This document shows, piece after piece, positions 48,627 through 62,417 of a stretch of 64,000 bases of DNA. Position 1 is the stretch's first letter. Each line of letters begins with the position of its first letter. The stretch spans positions 24,632,001 through 24,696,000 of the forward strand of contig JAIVEN010000021.1 of NCBI GenBank assembly GCA_026686845.1, written 5' to 3'. The position numbers were made by a program, and so were the translations under genes. The notes under the pieces are model-generated. The model was given only the letters and a program-made list of their open reading frames with translations, was not told the origin of the DNA and made no database searches. The stretch comes from Adenanthera pavonina. Taxonomy: Eukaryota > Streptophyta > Magnoliopsida > Fabales > Fabaceae.

Positions 48627-50459
48627 AGAAGCTTGATGTGTCTAAGGTACATAACTGAGATTCCATTTCTCTTCCTTCTTGACTTGAGAGGACCTTGATG
48701 CAACCTTTCAAGCACTGCACAATGCAGCACGGCAATATCTGATGAAGTAACCATATGTGAGAGATATTCTAATTTTTTGCTCTGGTTCTTCCATGATTTT
48801 GGCATCTTTTGTTTCTAAAAAGCTGTAAATTCGCAGGAATCCTTGTTTCTTTTCTTAGAGGGTTCAAATGCCATTAGTACTAATTGTTGATTAGAAGGAC
48901 ATCAATCGTAGATTTTGTTTTTTTGCCCAACACATCAAACGTAGTCAGAAAGCCCAAAATATACCTGGGAAATTTTGTACATGTTAGTTTTGTAATCAAA
49001 GGAATTCATTGTCTTCCTGGTATCTTCCACTCATGCCATGCCCTCATGGTAATGTTTGTTTGATATTATAGAGAAGTTCTTCTGAGTTATAATACATATG
49101 ATTAGAATGGTAAATGAAGTGCATCTTGAATATGTTCGTATCACTTTCTTTAAGTAACCTCTCTGATTTTCATACCGATATTATATTCGAAGTCAATAGA
49201 TTAGATTGTTGTATGTAAAGTGCCAAGTAAGACCTTTATCACCTTCACTTAATCACCTGGTGATTCATATTAATACAATTTTAAACTCGAGAATTCAATT
49301 GAAATCTAAAGTCATTCTGTTTTTTATTCATGAAAACTAAAATCATTCGCAACGAATTTAACAATTAAACAGCAAATGTTCTATTAGTTGTTGCAAGAGG
49401 CGTTAACCAAAGAAAAGCTTAAAGTATAATAATTTTTTAAACTAATTTTTAGTGGTGTTTGAGTCTTTTACATCAAATAGTCAGACAAGGAGAGTTAAAT
49501 TTATTACCGGCAAGTTTACTATCTGAATTAAGTGATAAACTGATGGCAAAAGAAAGTGTTAAACTAGTAGACGTGGGATTACCCAAGACTTCAGTTCACA
49601 ACTTTAAATTCAATAGTAATTAAATTTATTTTCAATATGATTCACAATTTTAGATTTTAAATATGGAATGGCACCTAAAAAGTTAGAAGCCATCTTTCCC
49701 CTCAATTTGTAGGTAAATAAAAAAAAAGAATTATGAATTAAATTAGTTTTTCTAAAGGTAATATATACTACAGCTGACGAATACATAGTAATAAGTTAAT
49801 CCAGAAATATGTTTTCGGCCTGAAAACCAACAATATTTTGCTGAATGCAAATTCTACATATTTGATTGAAAATTACATACGCCATTATATTTTCAAAGAA
49901 GTGAAGAAAATTAGAGAATTGATGAATTATAAACTGTGTATAAATCATGATCGAGGAATTTCATATAAAATAAAAGGATCTACTAATTAAGCAGATGTTT
50001 GACCTTGCTTAAAATTCTTGCTTATTTCGATATTATTATATTTTAAATTAAATTTCTCGATAGCACTGTAAGAAAAATATACTTCCCGCCGGTCAGATCG
50101 TATAATATCCTATGGTGTGTTTGTGGCCGGCCTCCCAAAGGTGTCTCATTGCCAAAAGCAAATGATCAGACTAGAATCATGCGGTATTCTATGAAACCTG
50201 ATAGTATGGTAGAAAGAAATAAAATCTATTTTATTTCTACCATGCTATCCATTATTGCATTGTATAAAGTTTTACTCTATAAATAATTAAATATAGAGGT
50301 TTAATATGAATCAATTTACATAGATCTATATTGATATATATATATATATATATATAGAATATCAATCACATATATGTAATGTACAGTATACCAGTTTTTT
50401 TTGGTTTGATCTCTTTGATTTGTGAGTTTGACAAAAGCCACCCCAAACATGCCAAATAA
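48627..50459. other. 3' flank of the carrier gene and unassigned DNA
   Basis: The first few hundred bases must hold the carrier 3' UTR. A (TA)n run lies at about 50,334-50,355. Nothing else recognised. Confidence 0.4.
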
Positions 50460-50837
50460 GGGTCCGTTTGGTTCTCTATTTTGTAAAATTAAATTAAAAT
50501 AAATGAAGTTTATAAAAATAAAATTTAAATAAAATAAGTTTGTTATAAATTATTATATTTGGATATTCTTTTTGCAAAAAATCTATTTGGATGATAAAGG
50601 TTAAAAGTACTTTTAGATGTATAATGTAGACTAAATTTGCTTCTTCTTTTCCAAAACTCATGTTTTGTTAAAGAAAAAATAACTTTTCCCTTACTTTTCT
50701 AAAACCACAATTTAACTTACTTTTTATTTTTTAAAAAATCAGTTTGTGTTTGACTTATATTTGGCCAAACATATCTTTTAAAAAACTATTATTAAAAATT
50801 ATGGTTTCTTTTTGTAAAAGAGAAACCAAAGAGACAC
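50460..50837. mobile_element. Tourist-like (Harbinger) MITE, 378 bp
   Basis: Ends GGGTCCGTTTGGTTCTCTAT and, from the right, GTGTCTCTTTGGTTTCTC; flanked by TAA at 50,457-50,459 and 50,838-50,840. Internal sequence is AT-rich with no frame. Confidence 0.75.
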
Positions 50838-51456
50838 TAAATACCGTGCTAAGAAGGTGACTTTAGGTAGTGTTTGGTCAATTTAAAAAAATATATAAAT
50901 AATACCATTGCAAAAAAATATATGTATAAATATCTTTGAGTTTTTGACAATTACTTAGACAAGTTTACACATACACACATGTTATACATAATTTAAAATA
51001 AATCATATTATTCATAATTTATGAACAAAATGGCTCATAGGTTTTTATATTTTATGTTAAATATTGATTTTCATATTGATATGTATTTTTTGTTAGTTAT
51101 TGATATTAATATAGTAATGCTATTTAATTGGGCAATTAGTTTTAAATATTTGTTGTTACTAACTTGAATAAATCTTTTCGAAAAAAAGAAACTTGAATAA
51201 ATCTTTATTTAACTAAATTATAAGTAAATTAGAATTTTATGTAATCAGTAATGCATAGTAATATAATCAAATTAAGTATATGAAAAGTGAATAGAAGAAA
51301 ACTAAATTGATAAATTAATAATGATTTGCTGCATTGCCGGCAAAAGCCTTGAGTAACACTAATTCATCCTCAGCCATAACTATTGAAGGAGGAGGGAGTT
51401 TTATACCTACTAAAGTTCAAAATCTGACTCGCATTTGTTTTGCATATGTGGCCTTT

Positions 51457-51462
51457 TATAAA
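51457..51462 (+). promoter_or_regulatory. TATA box of the ARF gene
   Basis: TATAAA about 30 bp before a pyrimidine-rich start region (about 51,490) of the leader exon. Confidence 0.6.
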
Positions 51463-51486
51463 CACAGAAATAAGGCCTTCATTCGT

Positions 51487-52517
51487 TGGCTCTTCCGAAT
51501 CTGAATCTAGCTTAGCATCCAGGCTAAACGACAGCTCATTTTGGTGTCTCTCTCCCCTCTCCTTTGTTGCAGTTTTGTAAGTTGTCCTCTATCAATTCTG
51601 GATTCAATTTCTTTTAGATGATTGATTCGATCTCTTTTTGTTTTGAATTGAATTTGATTTGGATCTTTGTTGCGTGCAAACTTTCTTTGAATTGAGTTAT
51701 TGACAAGATTAGATTGTATCATTTGATCTGAGCGCTTTTTTTAATTCTTCGCCTCATTTTCTGCTTTATTGCCGAGGAATAGACGAAGACATTGGGTCCA
51801 TTTTTAGTGTTTGAATTGAATTACTAAACCAACTTAACTATTCTTTGAATTGTTGATGAGGCCGGGATTTGCTATTTGCAATTTTATTGTAGTAGTTTTG
51901 TGTCACACTTTCCATAATATCCAGAATGTGCACTGGGTTTTGTGGTAATTCATGGCTTTGCGATCTCGGCTTTGTTTTTTTTCTTTGGTGTTGTATATAT
52001 TTTTTTTTTTGGTTCTAATCTGTGGGTTTGTAATCACGTGTATATGTTATTGAGTCATAAAGAATCTCTCTCCTGTTTTCTCTATGTTCTGCGTGTCTTA
52101 TTGATGTTGCAATAAGACAATCCTTCTGGAAATTCTTGACCACAGGCCCTTCGGTTTGGCTTGAGAATTTCATTTATTTGAAACCGGTGCATCGAACACC
52201 GATGTCACATGGACAATTTCAATGACTTGTTGAAAGTCGACTATAAAAGAGGATAGCTGTTTAAATTGCTTGTGGCTTCTTAGAAAAGTCGAAAAGTGAA
52301 TTACAGGAGAAGCTGTTTTATTGCAACTCTTTCTCTGAACGATGTTGTCGCTAAAGCATTTCTATAGCATATTATCTTTCGAATTACCTGTGATTTTCAT
52401 GGCTTCTATATCTTTCTTCGTATTATATCTTCTTAATTAGTCTGTACACCTGAGAATTAGTGTATTGACATCTAATGCGTTACTCCAATTTGGATTATTG
52501 GAAATGTCAGATAAACA
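51487..52517 (+). other. 5' leader of the ARF gene with a 0.93-kb leader intron
   Basis: A noncoding exon (about 51,487-51,576) ends at TTTT/GTAAGTTG; a T-rich intron (51,577-52,510) ends at AAATGTCAG, leaving ATAAACA before the ATG. Long T-rich leader introns are usual in plant ARF and other highly expressed genes and often raise expression. Confidence 0.7.
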
Positions 52518-54172
52518 ATGGGGCTATCTTTTACCAAGCTTTTCTCTCGTCTCTTTGCTAAGAAAGAGATGCGCATTCTTATGGTTGGTCTTGATGCTGC
52601 TGGTAAAACCACAATACTGTATAAACTCAAGTTGGGAGAGATTGTCACCACAATCCCTACTATTGGTAGGTTTTTCTTTTAACCACATTTCTAAAATGAT
52701 TTAGGTTCTGATAAAACAAACCAAACCTGGAAAACTAGAAGTCTGATTTTCTTGGATTTTATGGTATGTTCCATTATAATCCACAAAATTCATGAAAACA
52801 TGAACAATTAGAAATAATTTCTTGATATCTTTTGCTCTTTAAGATTATTGTCATTTGCAACTGATTGTTTACTAAATCATCTTTTGCAGGATTTAATGTG
52901 GAGACTGTAGAGTATAAGAACATTAGCTTCACTGTGTGGGATGTTGGGGGTCAAGATAAGGTGAGTATCATCTCTTACCAAAGTTTTATTCCCCATTTTC
53001 TTCTAAACTGCAAAGTACTTGGTCAAGATTTTATGTTTTTCCAACTTATTATCATCTTAAAGCCTTATGTAATGAAGTGTGCTTTGGCTTTAAGAAGTTT
53101 CGTGCCTCATTGTGGTTTCCTTGTCACTGGCTTGATACACCTGATGGCTGATGTTTTCAGTGGTTGTTCTCCTTAAACCAATCTTTTTGAATTCTACAAT
53201 TTACCAGCTTGACTTTTGGTTTTCATCATTCTTTTTTGGATCATATGTAGATGTATTTGCACTTGTTAGGTACCCCATTACTAAAAGTTAGCCTTTTCAT
53301 CTTTAAAAAAAATAGCCTTGTCTTGAGCTTGAAGTTTAATTTACTCACACATCAAACATGAAGAACATATATATGATGGGAATGACAAGCACTCTTTCCT
53401 TTATATGTCCACCTGAAAATACTGGTGCGTGTGTAATTCATGATAATTTTGTGTCATTTCTAAAATATGATTTTATTGTCTGAATGGTTTCGGATTCGAC
53501 CTTTGTGGAGACACTACTTCCAAAACACACAAGGGCTTATCTTTGTGGTGGACAGCAATGATCGAGATCGTGTTGTTGAGGCTAGAGATGAATTGCACCG
53601 GATGCTGAATGAGGTAAGAGGGTGTGTGATTGGGAATATAGGTTCATCTGTTCGTGTAATATTTCTGTCAAAGGCATCATCTAATTAGTAAAAAGAAATT
53701 GGATTAATATGAAATTCGTTTTCAATGACAGGATGAATTAAGGGATGCTGTATTGCTTGTTTTTGCAAACAAACAAGACCTTCCCAACGCAATGAATGCT
53801 GCTGAAATCACAGATAAACTGGGTCTACATTCTCTTAGACAGCGCCACTGGTAAATCTGAAAATCCACTATTGACTCTGCTCCTCCATGGCTATCCACCA
53901 TTATCAATGAGAAGTTTTGCATTACCACTGACATGTGCATATATATATATATTTATCTATTTTTATCAGGTATATCCAAAGTACATGTGCTACCTCTGGG
54001 GAAGGATTATACGAGGGACTGGACTGGCTTTCAAACAACATTGCCAGCAAGGTTCCCCCTTTCCTTCTCATTTGGATTTATAGTTGGGATGGTTGTTGCA
54101 TTGGCTTTCTTTTCCTTTTTAATGATTTCTTACTAATTTTTTCATCCATTTTTCTCCTTGTTTCAGGGTTAA
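52518..54172 (+). CDS. ARF1: ADP-ribosylation factor 1 (class I ARF GTPase)
   Basis: Six coding exons: 52518-52665, 52890-52960, 53494-53613, 53732-53850, 53970-54051, 54167-54172; exactly 181 codons plus stop, the standard ARF length. Gly2 for myristoylation, P-loop GLDAAGKT (24-31), switch I TTIPTIG (44-50), DVGGQ (67-71), NKQD (126-129) and CATSG (159-163) are all present. ARFs recruit coat proteins to Golgi membranes under control of ARF-GEFs. All joins are GT-AG except the second intron, whose 3' end reads TTTCGG with GG where AG belongs (53,492-53,493); no AG downstream of the last in-frame stop could replace it. Otherwise there is no sign of decay. Either a rare splice site, a read error or a very young null allele. 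Confidence 0.92.
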
Positions 54173-55535
54173 AGGATGCTTGGTGCTGGTTAATTTTCTC
54201 AAATATGACAGCAAGTGTGGATGTCAGCACTATCACACTGTTCTCATTCTATTGTCCTGTGAAATCTGGTTTTGATTCAGATGAAGTTCATGTAAAATGT
54301 TTGGCTTCCGGTTTGATTTAGTTTTTTTTTTTTGCCATAAACTATATTCTATTGGCTCCTTAGGGACAATTAACTGGTTGGATCTGCTTTATGAATATTC
54401 AACCACAAAAATGAGCTGGACCTAGAATAATAGTTGGTGAGGAATTATACTTCACCCTTTCATCACTTTTTGAAATAGACAAACTTCAAATATCACAAAA
54501 CATTTATAACCTTCCCAAAACATTGAAATTTAACCATGATTCAAAATAATTTTTTTTATTAAAGACAACGAGTAATTTAATATCATCAATTAATGATCAT
54601 GTAGAATTTTAGTGGAAGAAATATTTAGATCTTATATATAGTGTATAATAAGTAAATTGATTATGTGAATTTAGAAAAATTAAAGAAAAACTAATTTTTG
54701 TTATAAAAAAAAAAGAAAAACTAATTTATTCTTTTTGTAAAATAATATCTACATCTTTGATTTGATGTCCAGAGGCATCTAGATGTATTTTGTAGAATTA
54801 GTGTTCTAACATGACTGTACGGCTAATAAATCTCATGATAAGTATTATATTGAATAGTAAATTTGATTAGGTTTACAAAACTAGATGTGGGTAAAAGTTT
54901 TTGTGAGATAAGTTGCATTATTCAGGGGTTATAAATAATGTGATTTCTTTGAGTTTTTAATATATATATATATATATTGATAATAATTTCATTAGGTTTA
55001 CAGAACTCCAAAAGCAGATATTAAAAAATATCCTCTTTATTAACGTAATTGTTAAACAGAGCGTATACCCAATAACTCCCAATAACCTAATTCAATGTAA
55101 TGCAAATTACTAGAAGGCGACACTGATATTTCATGGAAACTTACTCTAAAGCTTCTGGACTTCAAAGCATAAACCTACTTTGATCTCTTGTTTCTATTGA
55201 CTACGAGCCCCACAGGGTAGGTTGATATCATACATGTATTGACATTACTTCCTATTGTCCATCTCCATACGTAGAATAGGAAGATCAGATCAGGCAAAAC
55301 AACATCAGCATTGGAATCGAAAAGTACAAATCTACACGGTAATTCTTGCGAGTTTGGAAGACCCCAACCCCAACAAACTGAATCCTATGAGAAAATGTTT
55401 CACAAGCAAAATGGAGAATCTCAAGTGCTAGATGGCTTACACCCTACGCACTAGCTTAACAAACAAATTGGGATGAGAAAGCTTGAACTCAGCAAGACAT
55501 CCTGATATCAGCATGTCATAGTTTTAAATAGAGTT
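54173..55535. other. Convergent intergenic region between ARF1 and SRP19
   Basis: Holds the 3' UTRs of both genes. A (TA)n run at about 54,959-54,978. No further gene seen. Confidence 0.5.
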
Positions 55536-57515
55536 TTATCTTTTCTTCTTTCCACCTTTCCCAGATTTGTTGGAGGGTCCGGCTGATGTTGATGCAGGCT
55601 CCTGCTTCTTTGTCCTTCCATGATGTCTGGGCACCATCTCCGCAACACGAAGCATTAGACTTTTTCCTGTAACACAATGCAAACAGAAAATTATAAGATA
55701 GATTCAGAGTTGGAATTAAGAATCGTTTCTAAGTTGGTCCTTAACACTTGCATTTTCATAATTCAATTTTAATACGTGATGTAGTTTTCGTGCTTTGTCA
55801 GCACTTCAAGCTAAACAAACCAATTTAGTGCTAAAGATGAAAAACCATAGGGTGTGGTGAGAAACTTCATCACATAAGGCATTCCTGGATAAATAAAATA
55901 TAAATGGCTATTTTATACCATTAAAAAGCAGCTTGCTTGATCAATAATATTGAGACTCTTAACACTAGTAACCAAAACAACAGTGTTCAAGTCCAAGATA
56001 CAAAAATATCAACAAATCTACCTTTCATGATGAACTAAACCAGATTTGACAATTACAACTAGTCCACCATTCTCCTACATAGGGAGCATGAAAATTCTAC
56101 ATGTCTTCTAATTCAGACTTTTCTTCCTATGGTAAAAGACAATGTAGTTTTATTCGATATTTTCTTTTATGGTTTTAAGCTTTCCTTCAATGATATATAG
56201 GTGAAGGACTAATTCCTCATCTTGTACGGTCTCTAATTCAAGGGCTAGACGATTGGCATTACTAGTACTCCTGATGCAGCATCTTACAATTCTTTCCACA
56301 GCTAGTTCAACCCACATCGTGGCTTTTACAGAAAAATTCAAAAATACACTGCACTTTCAGTGTTGGTACTCATCTCTGAAGACACAAATAAATTAAACTG
56401 TATGCTGCACTTACGCTGCAACAGATCCCATCAGGTAGTAACTACTCAGACAAACTATCAAATTCATAAGCAGCAATCTTCATGAAAATTCAAAAAAAAA
56501 ATTTCTCCCTAACATGGTTACAAATCACAGTGGCCTCTGTGTGTGCAAAACTCCACCTTCAGATTGTTCTCTTTCCCTCTGCTCTACAGTTTTTTTTGTG
56601 ATTTTTATTTGAAACAATCTTATTTGAAGATTACTTCTGATTTGTTTTAATATAATGTAGAATACTTCGGATTTGTTGAATTGAGTACACTGCTAAAAGT
56701 CACTGCTCTAGAAATGTAAAAACTCAACAGCAGGAAAAACAGTAGATTAAAAGTCATATTTATATAGTAAAAAAAAAAATTGAGGTTAAGAGTTATTGTT
56801 TCAATTGTCTAAGGCCCTGCCTAAGAAATCTCTTTCAACGATAAAAGCCAAACACTATATCAGTTAATTTTAATAAATACATTCTAGTTGCAGCAATAAA
56901 TTTTTTTTTAGCAATGTTCTCTTCTGCTTGGAACATTCTTATACACAACTACTTAAGACACATTATGCTCAAGATAGCCAAAGAGATATTTAATGATAGT
57001 GATCAAATTACAGTAACAAATCAGATTCACTCAAAGATTATATAAGAATTGTTATGTTAAGAATATATGGGCTATCTTACTGGATGTAATGGAAGGATTA
57101 TATAGAGTTCCATCCTCCTTTTTCAGCAAAACCCGGACTCTCCCACGTTGCATAAAATCACGTGGGTATGCCTTGTCTATCTGAAATTGTCAAGAAAATC
57201 AAGTAAACCTGCTACCAATAGTCCAGTCCACAGACAGCATTTGAAGGGAACATGCGGAGACACGAAAGTATTGGGAAGGAAAAAGCATAGAATAAATTCA
57301 AACTTAACAAGTACACATCAAATTATACAGCAACAAACCTCAATTGCAAAGGGAAGTTTAAGATAGCTGCAGCAATCACCAATTTCAGCACATGTAGGAT
57401 TTTCACATGCCTTGCTCAGGGCGATTCTCCTTCCTTCAGCCACTGTCTTTTTTGAATTTATGTAAACAGGGTAAAATACAATCCACTTCTTTATATTGGG
57501 CAATTGTCCTTCCAT
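55536..57515 (-). CDS. SRP19: Signal recognition particle 19 kDa subunit
   Basis: Three coding exons: 57515-57339, 57180-57081, 55666-55536; all GT-AG and in frame, 135 aa. The protein starts MEGQLPNIKKWIVFYPVYIN and has the conserved SKKTVAEGRR (21-30), KACENPTC (35-42) and PRDFMQRGRVRVLLKKEDG (residues 65-83) segments that contact helices 6 and 8 of SRP RNA. A basic tail, KSGKGGKKKR, ends it. SRP19 binds SRP RNA in the nucleolus and prepares the site for SRP54, which recognises signal peptides on ribosomes. The start was chosen because it matches the family N-terminus and an acceptor (CTCTCAG, ending at 57,520) lies 4 bases before it. The last intron is long (1.4 kb). Intact. Confidence 0.95.
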
Positions 57516-58330
57516 ACTCCTGAGAGGGATTTTACAAAACCATTACTCAAATGTCTAAGAAAGACATAAATATGCCTAAAGGGAGCAGAACAACCATAAA
57601 CTATAACAACCCTTCATTGCCAAAAAGATTTTCATTTGAAAAAAACAAATTGACTTGAAATGAATTCTGTGCGCAATGTCGATAGGAGCAATCAATGTGA
57701 AAGAAACAAGAGACAATGCAGTCAATAATCTCAGGAGAAAAAGAAGAAACGAGCAATTTTAGTTATGAGATCTAGCGCGCACTTTCCGGATTGGGTTCAT
57801 CCCTGTAGTAATCGGCTGAACTGAGTTTTCGAAATGAAAGCGTAAGAACTCAACAGGACCCCCTCCTTCTTTGCTTTGACGAGAGGGGGTGGTAATGAAA
57901 TACGAAAATAAATAATAACCAGGCTAAAAATTGTAGTTATTAACAAAATAATTACAAAAATTTCCCATTTTCAACACACTAATAGTTGAATGAATAAAAA
58001 TCAATGACCATGTCTCTTTTGAAGAAAATGCCATAAGCACTCAGCAATTTCAGTTGTAACAAGCATGGAACTTTATCCATAAGCTCCCAGAATTGGGCAT
58101 GAAGATAAAAAACCATTAAAGCTTAGAGCAGACAGACAACCCAGAGAGATAATGACCACCGATTCGGTAAAATGGGACAGGCGAAAGGGAAAAACAAAAA
58201 TAGAAAAAGACAGGAGAAGGAAGAAGAGCTAATCACAGATCTCGATGTCGATGTCGATGTCGGAGAGGAGTCTTCGCCGCCCGGTGATGAATAGGTGATT
58301 ATGCCTCCTGGTTCTGGGTTACTCGGGCCC
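57516..58330 (-). other. SRP19 5' leader, leader intron and promoter region
   Basis: The acceptor at 57,520 implies an intron in the 5' UTR. The leader exon probably lies near 58,230-58,290, where a GATGTC hexamer repeats three to four times (58,234-58,262). A GGGCCC stands at 58,327-58,332. The donor is not certain. Confidence 0.45.
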
Positions 58331-59679
58331 TGTAAGTTTATGAAAGGGTCGAACGATCCTAGTGGAAAACTGGAAATGCATTTTACCAGCTTATTTTATT
58401 TTTTAGCATGCGTTTTATTGGTTTTACTGTGTATCTGGGGTTTGTTTTTTTGAAAAAAAATGTGGTGGAGTGGAATGGCTTTATATAAGTTGGATTATTA
58501 TTTAGAAAATTATTTTAGGAGAGAGTGATATGGTAAGAGATAACCTTTTAAATTATTTTTGTTCATTTTAAACTTTATTTTTCTTGTCCCAAATTTGGAG
58601 GTCAAGAATTAAGTGGTCAAGGATAATTATTTTAATTATAAAATTATCTTTTAATTTCATAGAAAATATATGCATATTCATGATTTTTTTTTGCAATTTC
58701 AACCACAATATCAAAGATAGTCCCACCATAACGTGTCTTAATGAGCTTGTTTGGATATCTTCATCACATAATAGTTATTAGACACTCTAGATACATTCAG
58801 ATATATTTTCTTCCAAATTATTTATTATGTCTTTGTTGATATTATCCATATTAGTTGATGTGTGTTTTTTTTGGTTGGCAACTTTTGGCTTCATCTTTTA
58901 TTCATTATTACTTTGGGATCCCAATCCAATGTCACCTTCAGGTTTGAGCTTAGAGGATTAATGAAAAAAAGAATGGTTCCTTGTAGTTTATGTGTTATCT
59001 CTGTTATTCCTATTAACCCTAATCAAAATTTGGGCACAGTTCCTAGTTTTCTTTTTCCTCAATTTGACTATAATTCTAACTTCTTAATGAAATCTCCAGT
59101 TTACTTACTGTGCAATGAAGATTGAAATATCCCCTTTGGCCAATTGAGATTGAAATTCTTATCTAATTTCATTACAAATTAGATGACAGGGTAGTTTTTT
59201 TAAAACCAAATTTATTGGGACACTTTTTATAAATCTTTGGTGCTTATAATTACGGATTGAAAGAGTGGGATAAATATTGATAACATGATTGGCATAGTTA
59301 TACTACTTAGAATGGAAAATTGGTTGTTTTAGCAAGAACCATTTGTTAAAACTAAAAATGCAAAGGGGAAAAAATTACTACCGCTAAGCCCAAAAGGTAA
59401 AAAGACGTCCCTCAGATCTTCTCAGATATTTAGGATGATGCCACACCTTCTTGGGCATCTATATATCAATCCATTGCTTCTAATATTGTCTACCCAAAGT
59501 GTAGTATAGAGCCCATTGCTCTGTCCTTTGCGATCACATTAATCTTTGCACATGTAATCATAGATATGACACTTCTGTATCGTATATTTGTAATATAGGA
59601 ATATAATAATATAGTATTTATATCACACAACTGTTAATGACTAGAGTTGTTACAAAATCCTTTGATTAGTTATGTTTTA

Positions 59680-59744
59680 TTAGAATTAGGCAATTATTTT
59701 GTTAGGAATTATTAGAATTAGACAATTATTTTGTTAGGAATTGT
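59680..59744. repeat. 32-bp tandem duplication
   Basis: TTAGAATTAGGCAATTATTT recurs 32 bases later with one change (GG to GA). Confidence 0.85.
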
Positions 59745-60179
59745 TTTTATTAGGTATATTTACGAAGTTCACAACTTCTCATGAAAGAACATTACTATGG
59801 TAGCGAGACTAATGTGATATCTATTTTTTACTGTGGTCATACAACTTATTGTTTTGCAGCTATATGGTATATAACCTAAAAACAAAAGGAGAAATCAAAT
59901 TTCGAAAGTGATAAGAGAAGAGAAAGAATGAGCATGAGATGACTTAATGAAATATCTTATGAATTATTTAAAATATTGTGATATAATACGGATAAGTTCT
60001 AGAGCATTTTTAAACTTGTATACTATACTACAAAGGAAATGTGGTCTTCAACCGACATAACGGGCAATAATTGAAAAACAAGTTGGCATGTTAGTTAATA
60101 TTTATATACACTAATAGTAACACAAATATTCATCATTTAATCGAATAAACATTAATTTTTCTTTTTTGGCTTAGGCAAA

Positions 60180-60742
60180 ACTTGAAGTTGCCATGACAAG
60201 CCAATTCCATATTATGACAAAATGCTAATATTGTACGGACAATATAGGGTAAGTGGTGAATATGCAGTAAATCAGAGATTAGACAAGGAAAATCTACATC
60301 AAATAGAATTGAGTTTGAATTAATAGAAGATGTTGATAATTTAATATATAATAATGAAGCCACTTTACATAACTTTGACATAAACAATGATGAAGCGGGA
60401 TAGATTTCTTCAGAATCAAGATCTTAGGCTGCAACTATGTCAAAGAACAAGAAAAAAAAAAGAGCAAGATTACAAACAAAGATTCAAGTATTGAGATGTT
60501 TGCTAAGTCTTTAAATGATATAGTTGAAGTTTTTTAAAAAGTGTTCTAAAGATTTGGTCAAGAGTAAACAAACTTATCCTATGTCGAAAAGTGAAGTTTG
60601 GACACTTTTAGAAGGATTGCAACTTGCTAAGTCCGATATGCATATGGTGCGGGATGTTAATGCTGAAAGAATACTGATTGGATGCCCTTCAAAGATTTTA
60701 ATGCTTTTGATGTTATCTAAAAATAATGACAATGTATCATAG
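60180..60742 (+). pseudogene. Myb/SANT-like protein (Harbinger ORF1-type), decayed
   Basis: Short colinear pieces of the plant Myb/SANT-like protein encoded by Harbinger elements: ILYGQYRVSGEYAVN near 60,230, SSIEMFAKSLNDIVEVF near 60,485-60,535, then after a frameshift KKCSKDLVKSKQTY and SEVWTLLEGLQLAKS (60,535-60,640) and GCPSK. This is the C-terminal part; the DNA-binding Myb domain is not seen. In intact elements this protein helps the transposase bind DNA and enter the nucleus. Several stops; not functional. Confidence 0.62.
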
Positions 60743-61242
60743 TTTATGAATATATGAACAAGAACCAAGCTTTTTTTTTATTATTTGTTGTTTTTTTGGA
60801 TTACCTTGGTTTCAACATTAATTTAAAATTATTATTTAGTTGTTTTTATTGTTTGATAAATTTTTTATTTTCTTACTAATATTATTATTAGAAAAATCAA
60901 GTTGTTTTGGAGCATATTATTGTTGTTGTTGGAAAATGTTCTTATTAGAAAACAAAAGCGATAAAAAATTTTAATGTGAAAAAAAAAAGAATTTATTCAC
61001 ACACTTTTTTATTTAAATTTGTTAATAGAAGTAATATTAGAAAAAATAGTTATAATTCATTCAATTACATCCATTTTATAATTATTTTTAAACAATGGTC
61101 AACTGAAACCGTTCATTTTCCTCCATAAAACTCTCAACAATGAAACATTTCGTTTTATTCAACTCCATTTTATTCTATTATATTATATTCTATTAATGAC
61201 AATTTCATTCTATTCTATCCTAGGCTTTCAAACATAGTCTTA

Positions 61243-62417
61243 CTGTTTTACTACCCTCCTGCTACGATTTTTTTTAATAAGAAAATTCCCTTAATATAAT
61301 ACCTTTTATAAAATATGTTAGAATATTTATAAGTTTTTTAATACCCTTAATAAAATTATTTTACAAATATCCCTTATCTATTTTTTAATATATTTTATTT
61401 TAGAAGAAAAATTAATAAAATTAAGGAAGGATATTTTTAGAATGATACTTTAAAAAAAAAATCAGAACTTTACTAATTTCAGCCACTTCCTTCATTCATC
61501 TATATGAATTTTGTTTTAAAAGGTCTTATAAATGGGTTTTGGTCCTTTTGGATACAAGTATACTTGTTCGTAAAACAAAAGATGCATGTATACTTAAGTT
61601 CGATGAATGTGTATGTAATAGTCAATATAAGTAAAAAGTAAAATATAATTTTTTATTGGTATAAAATAGACTCCATCTAGTCTTTTTTTTTTATAAGAAA
61701 CTTTGGGAAAATAATTTTTATTCCTTTTTATAAGAAATTAATTTTCATTGTATCAAGCATTAAATGATAATTTCCTATTTTACATTTTCTCCTTAATTAG
61801 CAATTTAGTATTATATTCATGAGATATTAAATGATTACTTTAGGACTCAATTAAATATAGATATTTTTATAAAATTTTTTTATATTATGACATATTAATT
61901 GCTTTTCTTAGTCGTGATAAATTAGTTATTTATTTCTTATAAAAAAGATAAGAGGTAAGAATTTTTAATTATTTTTATGTAGTTTTTTGGCCAAGTTATT
62001 TTTATGTACTGAAAATTTAAATTTTTTACTCTATTTATAATTTGCTAAATTACATAGAAGTGTCTTGAATTTTAAGTCATATTCAACAAGCAAGCCAGTC
62101 AGCCATAAATTCAAGGTGACATCCCAATCTCTTCCTAGGTTTGTCTAATTTCCTCTATGATTTAATTATTCCTTTTTTTATATGTTATTTAAAAAAAATT
62201 CTTTTTATATGTTACTTTCAAATTTTAAGAGAACATTAATTATTATTTTTTAATTATATTCTTATATATCATTTTAAATATAAAAATAATATTAAATTAC
62301 TCTTATTTAATTATTTATTTATTAAATTAAAGCATATGTTAAAAAATTTAAAATACATTTTAATTTATTAATTATATTTCTTAATTTAAAGTAAAAAACA
62401 AAAAAATGAAGTTCATT
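61243..62417. other. Unassigned AT-rich DNA
   Basis: Nothing recognised apart from homopolymer runs. Confidence 0.4.

Larger units (their letters stand above)
58437..61239 (+). mobile_element. PIF/Harbinger-type element B, 2.8 kb
   Basis: The right end reads, inverted, GACTATGTTTGAAAGCC next to TTA (61,240-61,242); the left end near 58,437 reads GGGGTTTGTTTTTTTG and then GGAGTGGAATGG, like the left end of element A. Both outer parts match element A. Between them lies a decayed Myb/SANT-type gene but no DDE transposase, so it depended on another element. The left target duplication is unclear. It lies just upstream of SRP19. Confidence 0.65.

Noticed and set aside
52518..54172. ARF1 as a processed or long-dead pseudogene
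   Set aside because: It keeps introns, a leader intron, a TATA box and an undamaged 181-codon frame; only one splice base is abnormal.
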